A DNA stretch of 64,000 nucleotides, taken from Streptomyces sp. Go-475 (GTDB lineage Bacteria; Actinomycetota; Actinomycetes; Streptomycetales; Streptomycetaceae). The stretch's first letter is position 1, and each line of letters begins with the position of its first letter. Where the stretch lies: the NCBI RefSeq assembly GCF_003330845.1, contig NZ_CP026121.1, positions 4,259,501-4,323,500 of the forward strand. The letters run 5' to 3'. The position numbers and the translations under genes were made by a program. The notes below the pieces were generated by a model. The model was given only the letters and a program-made list of their open reading frames with translations, had not been told where the DNA came from and did no database searches. Shown in pieces: positions 32,447-40,413 of the stretch.

Positions 32447-32464
32447 GTGCTCCGACAACCGATT

Positions 32465-32493
32465 TTGGGACTGCCCATGTCGTGCGCTAATCT
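32465..32493 (+). promoter_or_regulatory. tRNA-Ile promoter
   Basis: TTGGGA (32465-32470), a 17-bp spacer and TAATCT (32488-32493), ending 38 bp upstream of the mature tRNA 5' end. Confidence 0.6.
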
Positions 32494-32531
32494 TCAGGAG
32501 TCAGCGCGCGGGACACCCCGCAGAGCGCGGC

Positions 32532-32608
32532 GGGGCTATAGCTCAGTTGGTTAGAGCGCATCCCTGATAAGGATGAGGCCACAGGTTCAAATCCTGTTAG
32601 CCCCACCA
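32532..32608 (+). tRNA. tRNA-Ile (anticodon GAT)
   Basis: Full cloverleaf: acceptor GGGGCTA/TAGCCCC, D-arm GCTC-GAGC, anticodon arm CATCC-CTGATAA-GGATG with GAT at 32566-32568, and T-arm ACAGG-TTCAAAT-CCTGT. The 3' CCA (32606-32608) is encoded, unlike in the other two tRNA genes here. Confidence 0.98.
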
Positions 32609-32613
32609 GCGAG

Positions 32614-32645
32614 AAGACCCCCAGTCGGTAGCGGCTGGGGGTCTT
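32614..32645 (+). terminator. Terminator after tRNA-Ile
   Basis: An 11-bp perfect stem AAGACCCCCAG/CTGGGGGTCTT with a 10-base loop, 6 bp past the tRNA. Confidence 0.85.
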
Positions 32646-32692
32646 TGACATCCATGTGAGCTGAGCGCGTCGGTGACGTGCCGCGGCGGTTT

Positions 32693-33166
32693 TCAAGGCC
32701 GTGTACGGATCGACGTGCCCAAAGCGTCGAGTGCACCCACGGCCGCGTGGACATGGGCCGGACCGCGACGCAACCGTTCTCCCGCGCACCACCAGAACAG
32801 TCGCTCCTGGGCATCCTCCCTTGGATGCATGCCCAGGCCATGCTCGGGGCACAGCGGCCACGCCTGCCACAGAAGCTCCACGACAGTCTCCTGTGCGGCA
32901 TCGGCGACGCTCGCCAGCGCGGAGGCAAGGCTGTCCTGCGAGTTCGGTTCCAGGTGATTGCCGTGCCACTCGCCGTTGGCCATGGCGACGTAGACGTACT
33001 CCGGCTCATCCGCATCGTTGGACGGAAGAGCCAGCAGGCGCAGAGGTTCCAGCTGGGGAAGCGTCACCGCCAGGTCCCGGTTCAGCAGGGTGAGAGCCTG
33101 GTCCCACACTGGGTACTCGCCCGGCGAGACGCGGCGAGGCTCAGGGGGGTCGAAAAGAGCGCACAT
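32693..33166 (-). CDS. Hypothetical protein with CPxHG motif
   Basis: A 157-residue soluble protein. ATG 33166 is preceded by GGAGGATGGTGCTC; an earlier in-frame Met is less likely. The sequence begins MCALFDPPEPRRVSPGEYPV. The conserved-looking part has EWHGNHLEPN and WPLCPEHGLGMHPREDA followed by LFWWCAGE. The C-P-x-H-G plus W-x-C pattern suggests a metal or structural cysteine pair. This architecture recurs in uncharacterised Streptomyces proteins. No function assigned. Confidence 0.65.
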   Translation of the reverse strand: MCALFDPPEPRRVSPGEYPVWDQALTLLNRDLAVTLPQLEPLRLLALPSNDADEPEYVYVAMANGEWHGNHLEPNSQDSLASALASVADAAQETVVELLWQAWPLCPEHGLGMHPREDAQERLFWWCAGERLRRGPAHVHAAVGALDALGTSIRTRP

Positions 33167-33270
33167 GAGCACCATCCTCCGCCACGCCGGCACAATCCAA
33201 GGGTGCCTCCCGGGTGCTCGCGGTGATCGCCGTGGTCGTCGCCGTGCTGTCGTGGTGGCAGGGACATGCG

Positions 33271-33300
33271 AAGACCCCGGCCGGGAGTGGCCGGGGTCTT
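33271..33300 (-). terminator. Terminator after the DUF6344 gene
   Basis: A perfect 12-bp stem AAGACCCCGGCC/GGCCGGGGTCTT with a GGGAGT loop, 63 bp past the stop of the leftward DUF6344 gene. Confidence 0.8.
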
Positions 33301-33362
33301 CAGGGTCTCTGGTGAATCGTGGGGGTACGCAAGATCGCCAGGACGTACCAGGGACCGGGCGT

Positions 33363-33728
33363 TCAGCGCTTGAGGGGTGTGAGGCGGGAGGCGGCGGGGT
33401 CGTCCTCGTCGTCCGTGTCGTCGTCCGCGCAGTCGGTCGTGGTCGTCGCCGTCGAGTCCGTGAGGGAGCGGTGGCGGCAGCGCGGGGACTTGCCGTGGGC
33501 CTCGGCGCGGATGCGCTGTTTCATCGTGGGGGGCAGGGCCCTCGCCTGGGACCAGGGGGCCGCCGCGGGTGCCGTCCGCTGATGCGGGATGCGGTCGCTG
33601 TTGCGCTTCTGCTCGGCCTGCGGTACTGCCGCGGCGGCGGTCGTGGTGATGAATCCGAGCGCCGTGCACAGGGCGAGGAAGGCGGTGACGATGGCGGTCC
33701 ACAGCTTCATGACCTTGTTCCGGGCCAT
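33363..33728 (-). CDS. DUF6344-like small secreted protein
   Basis: A 121-residue exported protein. A signal peptide spans about residues 1-34 (MKLWTAIVTAFLALCTALG core, AAAAVP cleavage zone). The mature part is hydrophilic, with QRIRAEAHGKSPRCRH and a Thr/Asp-rich C-terminus. It resembles DUF6344 proteins of Streptomyces. ATG with GTGAGGGG upstream; an internal ATG at residue 7 is an alternative. Function unknown. Confidence 0.65.
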   Translation of the reverse strand: MARNKVMKLWTAIVTAFLALCTALGFITTTAAAAVPQAEQKRNSDRIPHQRTAPAAAPWSQARALPPTMKQRIRAEAHGKSPRCRHRSLTDSTATTTTDCADDDTDDEDDPAASRLTPLKR

Positions 33729-34066
33729 GGCCCCTCACTTTCGGGTTGGGCGATTTGCGTACTTTCCTCATGATGTGTATGGGGGCCGAGAAGTGGTGGA
33801 CCGACGCCCGTGGCGCGGCGATGTTCAGATGAACACCACTCGTATGGACGCAAGCGGGGTGAAAAGGTGAGGAGAGCGGAGGAGGTGGGTCAAAGTAACC
33901 GTCCGTCGGCGTGTGCTCACCCTCCGGTTCGGAGCGACGAACTCCGCTTCTATCCGGGTCTCCCGGACGGGAGTTGAGGGCCGACTCAGGTCACCGATCG
34001 GTATCGGTCGGTGTGTATAGTCGGGCGCCAGAGGTCCCCTACGTCAAGGAAAGACGAGGTCGCGCG
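33729..34066. promoter_or_regulatory. Divergent region between DUF6344 and DLW-39 genes
   Basis: 338 bp without a gene. It contains an imperfect palindrome (33992-34013, CACCGA...TCGGTG arms) directly upstream of a -10-like TATAGT (34016-34021). These lie ~46 bp ahead of the DLW-39 start and are a likely promoter/operator. Confidence 0.45.
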
Positions 34067-34195
34067 GTGAAGAAGCTTCTCCTGGTCGCACTGGCCGCCA
34101 TCGGCGGGCTCCTCGTGTACCGCCAGATCCAGGCGGATCGCGCCGAGCAGGATCTGTGGACGGAGGCGACTGACTCCGTGCCCACGGGCTCCTGA
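34067..34195 (+). CDS. DLW-39 family small membrane protein
   Basis: A 42-residue protein from GTG 34067. It is a single hydrophobic segment (KKLLLVALAAIGGLLVYRQI) followed by RAEQDLWTEATDSVP. The D-L-W tripeptide and length define the actinobacterial DLW-39 family, normally encoded near gyrA/tRNA genes. Function unknown. The frame is open further upstream but without homology. Confidence 0.85.
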   Translation: MKKLLLVALAAIGGLLVYRQIQADRAEQDLWTEATDSVPTGS

Positions 34196-34219
34196 GTCAC
34201 GACATCCCATACCGAGCAC

Positions 34220-34244
34220 ACCCCGGCCGCCCCGCGGTCGGGGT
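34220..34244 (+). terminator. Terminator after DLW-39
   Basis: A 9-bp stem (ACCCCGGCC pairing with GGTCGGGGT, one G-T) followed by TTTTGTGTG, 25 bp past the stop codon. Confidence 0.75.
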
Positions 34245-34295
34245 TTTGTGTGTCAAGGGACAGCCGTGATCCGCATCGGCGGGGCAGGATGGGCC

Positions 34296-34337
34296 GCGGT
34301 GCACGGTTCCGCGGTGCACGGTTCCGCGGTCGACGGT
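34296..34337 (+). repeat. 15-bp tandem repeats
   Basis: Nearly three copies of a 15-bp unit (GCGGTGCACGGTTCC) just upstream of the secreted-protein start at 34350. The role is unknown; it may be part of the 5' untranslated leader. Confidence 0.7.
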
Positions 34338-34349
34338 GAGGGGTGGCGC

Positions 34350-35711
34350 GTGAGGGGACGGTGTCGGTGTCGTACGGCGTGGGGGCGTGCGGGCGCGTGG
34401 CGCGGTCGTCCGCCGGTGGCCGTACGCCTGGGCGTCGTGGCGGTGGTGCTGGGGACGACGGCCGCCGTGGCGCCGGGCCAGGCCGCCCTGGCCGCCGCGG
34501 GGGCTTCCGGTACGGCGCTGACGCCGAGCCCGTACGCCTTCGCCGACGGCGCCCGGAGCGTCGAGGGCGCCAGGAGCACCGCGGACGCCGTCCTTCTGAA
34601 GCCGGGAACGGCCTACAAGAGCTCCCTCCCGAGCAGCGGCAAGGTCAACTACCGCCTCGAACTCGACGCCGCCTCGAACGCGTACGTCTCCGTCACCGCC
34701 GTCCCCTCCCCCGGCAGCACCGTCTCCGTCATCGACGGGATCAAGGTGTCCGTGCAGGACGCCGAGGGCAACTCCTGCTCCGACGACAGCGAGACCTTCG
34801 GCGCCGCCCGCAGCCCCCACCCGATCGCGGCATGGGGCAGGCGGGAGATCGCGCCGAACAAGTCCCTGTGCCAGAAGAGCGGTGCCTACTACGTCTCCGT
34901 CGAGCGCGCCGACCCGGAGGGCAAGGGCTCCTCACCCGACACCTGGGACCTGGAACTCCTCGCCACGACGGAACCGCGGACGGCGCGCACCGGGGCGACC
35001 ACCGCGCCCGAGGCGTGGAACTCCGCCACGCCCCAGCCGCTCCAGGGAGACTTCGAGCGCCGCCCGGGCGGCGCCGGGTTCTCCGAGGCCCGGCCCCTGG
35101 ACCAGGGCGTCTGGCGGGACGACATCCGGCCCGGCCAGACGCTCTTCTACGAAGTGCCGGTCGACTGGGGACAGCAGCTCGCCGTCACCGCCGACCTCGG
35201 CAGCTCGGACTCCGGCGGCACGCGCTACACGCCCGACGCGCTGGACCTGGCCCTCTACAACCCCGCGCGCGGCCCCGTCGCCGACGTGGGCGTCGGCTAC
35301 GACGGCGATCAGAAGTCCGGCAGCCTGCCGCCCCTGCCGCCGGTCGACCACGCCAACCGCTACGCCGTCACCCAGCAGGTCAGCGGCATGCGCTTCGCCG
35401 GCTCCTACTACCTGGTCGCCCACCTCTCGGAGAGCGTCGCCGAGAGCTTCGGCGACGGGCCGTTCAAGATGACCCTGCGGGTCCGGGTGGCCGGGGCTAC
35501 CCAGGCAGGGCCCGGCTACGCGGGGGAGTCCGAGCCGAAGGGCGTCTTCGAGGTCTCGGACGAGGACCGGGAAGCGGCGGCGGAAGGCGTGGCCGCGGGC
35601 GACGACACCGCGATGCGGGCGGTCGCCGTGGGCGGGATCGGCACCGGGAGCGCGCTGCTCGTGGGGCTCGGGGTGTGGACCGTGGTGGCTCGGCGGCGGA
35701 GCGCCGCGTAG
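34350..35711 (+). CDS. Membrane-anchored secreted protein of unknown function
   Basis: 453 residues from GTG 34350 (GGTGAGGGG upstream). It has an N-terminal signal peptide (VRLGVVAVVLGTTAAVAPGQAA), a ~360-residue extracytoplasmic region and a C-terminal membrane anchor (GGIGTGSALLVGLGVWTVVA) with a short Arg-rich tail. The body shows repeated pre-peptidase-like beta-sandwich patterns: KVNYRLELDAASNAYVSV, and later LFYEVPVDWGQQLAVTADL. Three cysteines occur in the first half. It converges on the Ser/Thr kinase gene. No enzymatic motif is seen. Confidence 0.7.
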   Translation: MRGRCRCRTAWGRAGAWRGRPPVAVRLGVVAVVLGTTAAVAPGQAALAAAGASGTALTPSPYAFADGARSVEGARSTADAVLLKPGTAYKSSLPSSGKVNYRLELDAASNAYVSVTAVPSPGSTVSVIDGIKVSVQDAEGNSCSDDSETFGAARSPHPIAAWGRREIAPNKSLCQKSGAYYVSVERADPEGKGSSPDTWDLELLATTEPRTARTGATTAPEAWNSATPQPLQGDFERRPGGAGFSEARPLDQGVWRDDIRPGQTLFYEVPVDWGQQLAVTADLGSSDSGGTRYTPDALDLALYNPARGPVADVGVGYDGDQKSGSLPPLPPVDHANRYAVTQQVSGMRFAGSYYLVAHLSESVAESFGDGPFKMTLRVRVAGATQAGPGYAGESEPKGVFEVSDEDREAAAEGVAAGDDTAMRAVAVGGIGTGSALLVGLGVWTVVARRRSAA

Positions 35712-35743
35712 GCCGGGCGCGGCGGTTCGACGACCGCGTCCGC

Positions 35744-37580
35744 TCAGATGCGGCTCAGCGCCCAGAAACCCACCGCGTAACAGGCGAGGGCGAGCAGCAG
35801 CAGCGGCACAGCCACCTTGGCCGGCGGGCCGGGGCGGCGGCGCTGCCGTTCCGCGCGGTGCCGGGAGGCCGTCCGGCCCGGCGGTGGGGACTGCAGGGAC
35901 TGGGGGGTCTGTAGGGGCTCCGGGGAACGTGCGGTGTACGTGGCTGTGGTGGCGTCGGCGTGTTCCTGTGCCAACAGGTAGCCATGTGGGGCGGGGTAGG
36001 GCGGCGGGAGCGGCTGCGACGGGGACGGCGGGTACGTCGGGTCGTAGGGGGAGACGGGAGCCTGCTGCTGGGGCCGAAGCTGTGCGGAGTGCGGCTGACC
36101 GGTTGCGGGGGAGGGCGGCGGGGAGGGCGTGACCATGGCCTGCGGAGGCGGCAGGTGGAAGCTGCCCGTGTCCGACATGGAGGACGGGGGTGAGGCGGTG
36201 AACGGGGCGGGCGAGGCCGTCGGGGTTGCCGACGCCGCCGGCGGGTCGGTGTCCTGGCGGGGATCGGGCTGCACGGCCCCTACGGCCGGAGTGCCGGCCC
36301 CTGTGGCCGCAGGGGCGCCGGCCCTCATGCCCGGGGCGTCCGCCCCTGCCCCTGGGGTGCCCGCCCCTGCACCCGGCCTGCCGGCCCCGGCCCCTGGGGC
36401 GTCGCTCGTGCCCGTGATGTCGGCGCGCTGCCACGAGTCCTGTCCTGCCGGAGTCCGGGCGCCCTGCCGGGGCTCCTGCTCGCCCCCCGTCCCCGCGCCC
36501 GCCCCCGGGCCGGACCGCGACGCGTCCGATGCCGCGCCGGGCCGCTCCGCGCCTGACGCCGAACCCGAACCCGACGCCCAACCCGACGCCGAACCTGAAC
36601 CCGAACCCGAGCCCGAACCCGAGCCCGACGCCGAACCGGACACCGACCCCGGCACCGACCCCGGTGGCTCTTCTCCCGGGCCCAGCCCCCCGCGCTCTCA
36701 CCAGCGGCCCCTCCGGCGCGAACCCGGAGGGCAGGGGGCCGAGTTGGTCGAAGATCTCGATCAGTTCGTCGTCCGGGCCTGGTTCCGGGAGGAGTTCCGC
36801 CGCTGCGGCGAGGGCCTTGCGCGCCCCCGTGGCCGTACGGAACCGCGCCTGCGGGTCCGGCTGGAGCAGCGTGGCGATCACCTGCCACAGCGGCTCCGGG
36901 ACGCCCTTGGGCGCGCCGGGCGTCCCGTGCTCGGCGAAGTACTGGATCAGCGCCTTGCTGTCCGGCTTGGCACCCTCCAGCAGGTACAGCGCGACGAGCC
37001 CCACGGCGAACAGGTCGGCGGGGAAGTCCGGCTCAGCGCCCATCATCTGCTCGGGCGCCAGGTAACCGGGCGTCCCCACCACGAGGTTGGTCTCCGTCAG
37101 CCGGGGCTCGCCCAGCCGCATCGCGATGCCGAAGTCGGACAGCCGCAGCCGGGGCCGGCCCGTGCCGGTGGCCTCCAGCAGGACGTTGGCGGGTTTGACG
37201 TCACGGTGTACGACACCCTCCGCGTGCACCGCCGACAGCCCGGACAGCAGCTGGTCGAGCAGGGTGCAGACGAAGGCCGGCGGGAGGGGGCCGTAGTCCC
37301 CGACGAGATGGACGAGGGAACCGCCGGCGACCAGGTCCATGGTGAACAGGACCTTGTCGTCGTCGGCGGCCCAGCTGGTGGGGGCGAGCACATGGGGGTG
37401 GTCGATGCGCAGGGCCTGTTCGCGGACGAAGCGCAGCAGCGAGTGCGCGTCGCTCTGCAGCAGGACCTTGGCGGCCACATAGCGGCGGCGGCGGTGGTCC
37501 CAGGCGCGCCAGACGGCGCCCACCCCTCCGCGTCCGATCGGGTCGACCAGTTCGTACCGGCCGGCGAAGACCTCACCCAT
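35744..37580 (-). CDS. Ser/Thr protein kinase, reading frame disrupted in a G6 tract
   Basis: ATG 37580 opens a kinase domain (~1-270): RYELVDPIGRGGVGAV, K38, HRDVKPANVLL (D127), SDFG (149-151), GTPGYLAPEQMMG. In this frame, after residue ~298, the product turns into low-complexity Arg/Gly junk running far into the antisense of the next gene. One base further along, the other frame gives the expected tail: a Ser/Gly- and Pro-rich linker, then a C-terminal membrane segment (AKVAVPLLLLALACYAVGFW) ending at 35744. Deleting one base from the C6 run at 36686-36691 (G6 on the coding strand) joins both halves into a 611-residue kinase. Read as given, the membrane anchor is lost. Confidence 0.75.
36555..36655 (-). 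repeat. Hexanucleotide low-complexity repeats in the kinase linker
   Basis: An array of 6-bp CCCGAA/CCCGAC-type units coding (Ser-Gly)n in the restored kinase frame. Such arrays are prone to slippage in vivo and to assembly errors. Confidence 0.8.
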
Positions 37581-37631
37581 GGCTGTACGTCGCTCCTCCC
37601 CCTGTGGCTTCCCCCCTTGCTTCCCCCTCGA

Positions 37632-37669
37632 CGGGCGGTACGACTCCCCGCCGGGCGGAACGACTCCCC
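37632..37669. repeat. 20-bp direct repeat upstream of the kinase gene
   Basis: Two tandem copies of CGGGCGG(T/A)ACGACTCCCC at a 20-bp period (37632 and 37652), within the 232-bp gap between the kinase start and the Xre-gene stop. This could be a regulator site for the kinase promoter. Confidence 0.5.
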
Positions 37670-37812
37670 CGATGAGCGATACACATCCCCCTGGCGTCGA
37701 CCGGTCCCCCGTACGGGACACGCCCCCTCGTGCCCGTCCGTACCGTGACGCGACCCCCGTTCACTTCACCCGCTGCCCGCTGCCGAACCCCCTTCGGCGC
37801 CGGGCGGCGGGA

Positions 37813-38361
37813 TCAGCTCTGGTGGGACTGGTAGTGCGCGACCGCGTCCGAGGTGCGGCCCGCACCGTACACCCGGAGGAACTCTGCCAGTTCCGGGTGG
37901 CTCGGCGCGAGGGTGTCCGCGGCCTCGATGATGTCGCCTGCCGCCGCGACCGAGCGCAGCAGCGACTGGATCTCGCGGACGACGCGTTTGACCGTGGGCG
38001 CCCCCGAACTGCTCGTCGTCTGCGTGGTGTTGCTCAGCACCGAGCCCCCCTGTGACTTCTTGATCTCCTCCATGCGCTCGGTGGCCTCGGCGGCGCTCAC
38101 GCTGCCGTCCGCGACCTGCCCCGCCAGGTCCTGCAGCAACTGCACGCGCTGCACCACGGCCGGGTTGCCGATCTTCGCCCGCTGACCGCTCATCAGCTGC
38201 GACAGCATCGGAGCGGACAGTCCCAGAACCCCCGCGAGACGAGCCTGGTTGAGACCAAGATCGTCGATGAGCTTACGGAAGAGCGCCCCCAGCGGCTCCC
38301 CGTACCAGTTCCGCTGCAGTTCCCGCGCTCTCGCGGTCGCTTCCTGCTGTGCGGCGTCCAT
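37813..38361 (-). CDS. Xre-family helix-turn-helix transcriptional regulator
   Basis: 182 residues from ATG 38361 (GGGGAGACGCA upstream; N-terminus MDAAQQEATARAREL). The DNA-binding part is at ~25-65: LGALFRKLIDDLGLNQARLA, then GLSAPMLSQLMSGQRAKIGN. A C-terminal region (TVKRVVREIQSLLRSVAAAG, ending VAHYQSHQS) is probably for oligomerisation. Very well conserved in Streptomyces at this spot upstream of tRNA-Ala. It is likely a nucleoid-associated or developmental regulator; the target is unknown. Confidence 0.85.
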   Translation of the reverse strand: MDAAQQEATARARELQRNWYGEPLGALFRKLIDDLGLNQARLAGVLGLSAPMLSQLMSGQRAKIGNPAVVQRVQLLQDLAGQVADGSVSAAEATERMEEIKKSQGGSVLSNTTQTTSSSGAPTVKRVVREIQSLLRSVAAAGDIIEAADTLAPSHPELAEFLRVYGAGRTSDAVAHYQSHQS

Positions 38362-38460
38362 TGCGTCTCCCCATCGCTTCCCCATGTACGGCGGTTCGCG
38401 GTAGCGAACCACGCCGAGCATCTTACGGAGAGTGGTCGGCGACGGGGACCCCTAATCTTT

Positions 38461-38491
38461 TTGCGGAATCACGGGGGTGACCCGGTACTCT
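38461..38491 (+). promoter_or_regulatory. Candidate tRNA-Ala promoter
   Basis: TTGCGG (38461-38466) and TACTCT (38486-38491), spacer 19 bp, about 50 bp upstream of the tRNA. Confidence 0.4.
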
Positions 38492-38543
38492 GGTCTCCGA
38501 CGCTCGCCGGTACGCGGTTTCTTCCGGTCGGACGTCTTCTTCC

Positions 38544-38616
38544 GGGGCCTTAGCTCAGTTGGTAGAGCGCTGTCTTTGCATGGCAGATGTCAGGGGTTCG
38601 ACTCCCCTAGGCTCCA
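38544..38616 (+). tRNA. tRNA-Ala (anticodon TGC)
   Basis: Acceptor GGGGCCT/AGGCTCC (one G-T pair), anticodon arm CTGTC-TTTGCAT-GGCAG with TGC at 38577-38579, T-arm AGGGG-TTCGACT-CCCCT, discriminator A. CCA is not encoded. Confidence 0.98.
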
Positions 38617-38622
38617 CCCCTG

Positions 38623-38666
38623 GAAATGCCCTCTGAACTGCGGAAACGCAGCGCGGAGGGCATTTC
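38623..38666 (+). terminator. Terminator after tRNA-Ala
   Basis: An 11-bp outer stem GAAATGCCCTC/GAGGGCATTTC enclosing a second hairpin CTGCG-GAAA-CGCAG, directly before a parS site. Confidence 0.8.
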
Positions 38667-38668
38667 GT

Positions 38669-38682
38669 GTTTCACGTGAAAC
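38669..38682. other. parS: parS centromere site 8, right of oriC
   Basis: Perfect GTTTCACGTGAAAC, intergenic, between the tRNA-Ala terminator and a large hairpin. It is the only perfect site right of oriC in this window. Confidence 0.93.
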
Positions 38683-38683
38683 A

Positions 38684-38738
38684 GCACGGCGGGGCGGAAG
38701 ACCCGAGGCCGAGCCTCAAGGCTTCCGCTCCGCCGTGC
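38684..38738 (-). terminator. Large hairpin downstream of the DUF5324 gene
   Basis: A 17-bp stem (38684-38700 with 38722-38738, one G-T pair) with an inner GAGGC-CGA-GCCTC hairpin, starting 19 bp past the leftward DUF5324 stop. Confidence 0.75.
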
Positions 38739-38756
38739 TCTGCGATCCGGCGACCG

Positions 38757-39458
38757 TCAGGAACGGTCGTCGCGCTGGGCGGCCTCTTCCTCGGCCTCCT
38801 TGGCCTGGACCTCCGGGTCCAGCGCCGACTGGCCGCTGCCGTCCACGGCGGACAGCCGACCGGACTCGGGGACCTCCGTCGCGGCGGGCGGCTCGACCAG
38901 CCAGTCCGGGTTGGCCTGCTTGTCCCACCACTTCCAGGCGGCGAAGGCGCCGCCCGCGACGGCACCCAGGATCACCAGCGTCTTCATGGCCTTGCCGGCC
39001 CTGGCCCGCCGTTCATGCCTGCGGACCAGCCGCTGGATCTCCTTGGACGAGACCTGGCCGCGCAGTGCGGCCATCGCGGCCGCACTCCGGGCCGCGGCCT
39101 CGGTCGTGACGGGGACGGCCGCGGCCATCGCCTGCTCGATCCTCGGCCGGGAGTACTCAGCCGCCTGACGGGCGGCCTTGCGGGTACGGACGGCGGCCTC
39201 CTGGGCGGCCTGGTCGACCTTCGGCGGCACATGCGTGCGGGCCTGCTCCAGATACGGCTGCACATGAGTGCCGTACTGGACGCGGGCCTGCCCGGCGGCC
39301 TGCGTCACCTTGGGCGCTAGCCGTACGCGTGCCTCGTGTGCGTAGTGCGCGGCCCTGTCCTTGGCCGTGTCGGCGTAGGGCGCCACCACTTCCGCGGCGT
39401 GCAGCACGCTGTCCTTCGCCGAACCGGTCGCGGCGCGCACGCTGTCGATGCGGGTCAC
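38757..39458 (-). CDS. DUF5324 family membrane-associated protein
   Basis: A 233-residue protein: a ~130-residue Ala/Arg-rich, probably coiled-coil region (VAPYADTAKDRAAHYAHEAR; RLAPKVTQAAGQARVQYG), a basic patch (LVRRHERRARAGKAMK), one membrane segment (TLVILGAVAGGAFAAWKWW) and an acidic tail. It resembles apolipoprotein-like helical repeats. GTG start with GAGGAGGAACCC. Function unknown; conserved at this site in Streptomyces. Confidence 0.8.
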   Translation of the reverse strand: MTRIDSVRAATGSAKDSVLHAAEVVAPYADTAKDRAAHYAHEARVRLAPKVTQAAGQARVQYGTHVQPYLEQARTHVPPKVDQAAQEAAVRTRKAARQAAEYSRPRIEQAMAAAVPVTTEAAARSAAAMAALRGQVSSKEIQRLVRRHERRARAGKAMKTLVILGAVAGGAFAAWKWWDKQANPDWLVEPPAATEVPESGRLSAVDGSGQSALDPEVQAKEAEEEAAQRDDRS

Positions 39459-39783
39459 GGGTTCCTCCTCCTCGGTGGCGTACGGTATTTCGACTTTCCA
39501 CCCTTTTACGGATCATGCCTGCCCGGGCGCTTCGCGCCATGCCAGACGGGCATACGGGTGCCGATGGAGTTGATCGAGTACAAGAACGGATGAACAGGGG
39601 TCAACGTGAGCTTGTCGTCGACAATGCCACGGATCGCCACCGCGCGCCCCCGCCCCGCGACTACTCGACTGGTTTTCCGCAGCCGCTCGGCCCGGTTTAC
39701 CTCCGGTGAACGGAGGTCGGGCGACGTCGGGCCCCGTCCATGCGAGGATCAGGGAGTCACGGAAAGACAACGGAAGGCAGATC
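39459..39783. promoter_or_regulatory. Divergent gap between DUF5324 and cyclophilin genes
   Basis: 325 bp with no supported gene. It must hold promoters for both flanking genes, but no convincing boxes or repeats were found. Confidence 0.4.
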
Positions 39784-40311
39784 GTGGCTGAGCAGCTCTA
39801 CGCCACCCTGAAGACCAACCACGGCGACATCGAAGTCCGGCTTCTGCCGAACCACGCCCCCAAGACGGTCAAGAACTTCGTCGAGCTCGCCCAGGGCGAG
39901 CGGGAGTGGACGCACCCCGAGACCGGGGAGAAGTCCACGGACAGGCTCTACGACGGCACGGTCTTCCACCGGGTGATCAGCGGTTTCATGATCCAGGGCG
40001 GTGACCCGCTGGGCAACGGTACCGGCGGCCCCGGCTACCAGTTCGAGGACGAGTTCCACCCGGACCTGCGCTTCGACAAGCCCTACCTGCTGGCGATGGC
40101 CAACGCCGGCCCGGGCACCAACGGCTCGCAGTTCTTCATCACCGTCGCCCCGACGGCGTGGCTGAACCGCAAGCACACCATCTTCGGCGAGGTCACCGAC
40201 GCCGCCAGCCAGAAGGTCGTCGACACCATCGCCTCGACCCAGACGAACCCGCGCACCGACCGCCCGGTCAACGACGTGGTCATCGAGTCGGTCGTCGTCG
40301 AGACCCGCTGA
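39784..40311 (+). CDS. Peptidyl-prolyl cis-trans isomerase (cyclophilin)
   Basis: A 175-residue cytoplasmic cyclophilin catalysing prolyl isomerisation. Active-site motifs FHRVISGFMIQGGDP and GSQFFITVAP, plus LAMANAGPGTNGSQFF, are intact. GTG 39784 with GGAAGGCAG upstream gives an N-terminus VAEQLYATLKTNHGDIEV typical of the family. No signal peptide. A strong terminator follows. It corresponds to mycobacterial PpiA near the origin. Confidence 0.95.
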   Translation: MAEQLYATLKTNHGDIEVRLLPNHAPKTVKNFVELAQGEREWTHPETGEKSTDRLYDGTVFHRVISGFMIQGGDPLGNGTGGPGYQFEDEFHPDLRFDKPYLLAMANAGPGTNGSQFFITVAPTAWLNRKHTIFGEVTDAASQKVVDTIASTQTNPRTDRPVNDVVIESVVVETR

Positions 40312-40338
40312 GCGCGAAAGCTCCCACAGGGAACCAAT

Positions 40339-40370
40339 CGCCCCGCTCATCCGTAAGGATGAGCGGGGCG
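40339..40370 (+). terminator. Terminator after the cyclophilin gene
   Basis: A perfect 14-bp stem CGCCCCGCTCATCC/GGATGAGCGGGGCG with a GTAA loop, followed by GGGCTTTG. Confidence 0.85.
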
Positions 40371-40413
40371 GGGCTTTGCCCACCACGGCTTTCATCACGA
40401 CCTAGGGGATCTC

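Noticed and set aside
33213..33314. A 33-codon plus-strand frame with a hydrophobic run (VLAVIAVVVAVLSWW)
   Set aside because: It has no ribosome site and runs through the terminator hairpin at 33271-33300; not enough support.
34932..35743. Continuation of the kinase frame past the low-complexity region into the antisense of the secreted-protein gene
   Set aside because: The residues are biased and unlike any kinase tail, whereas the other frame gives a normal linker and membrane anchor.
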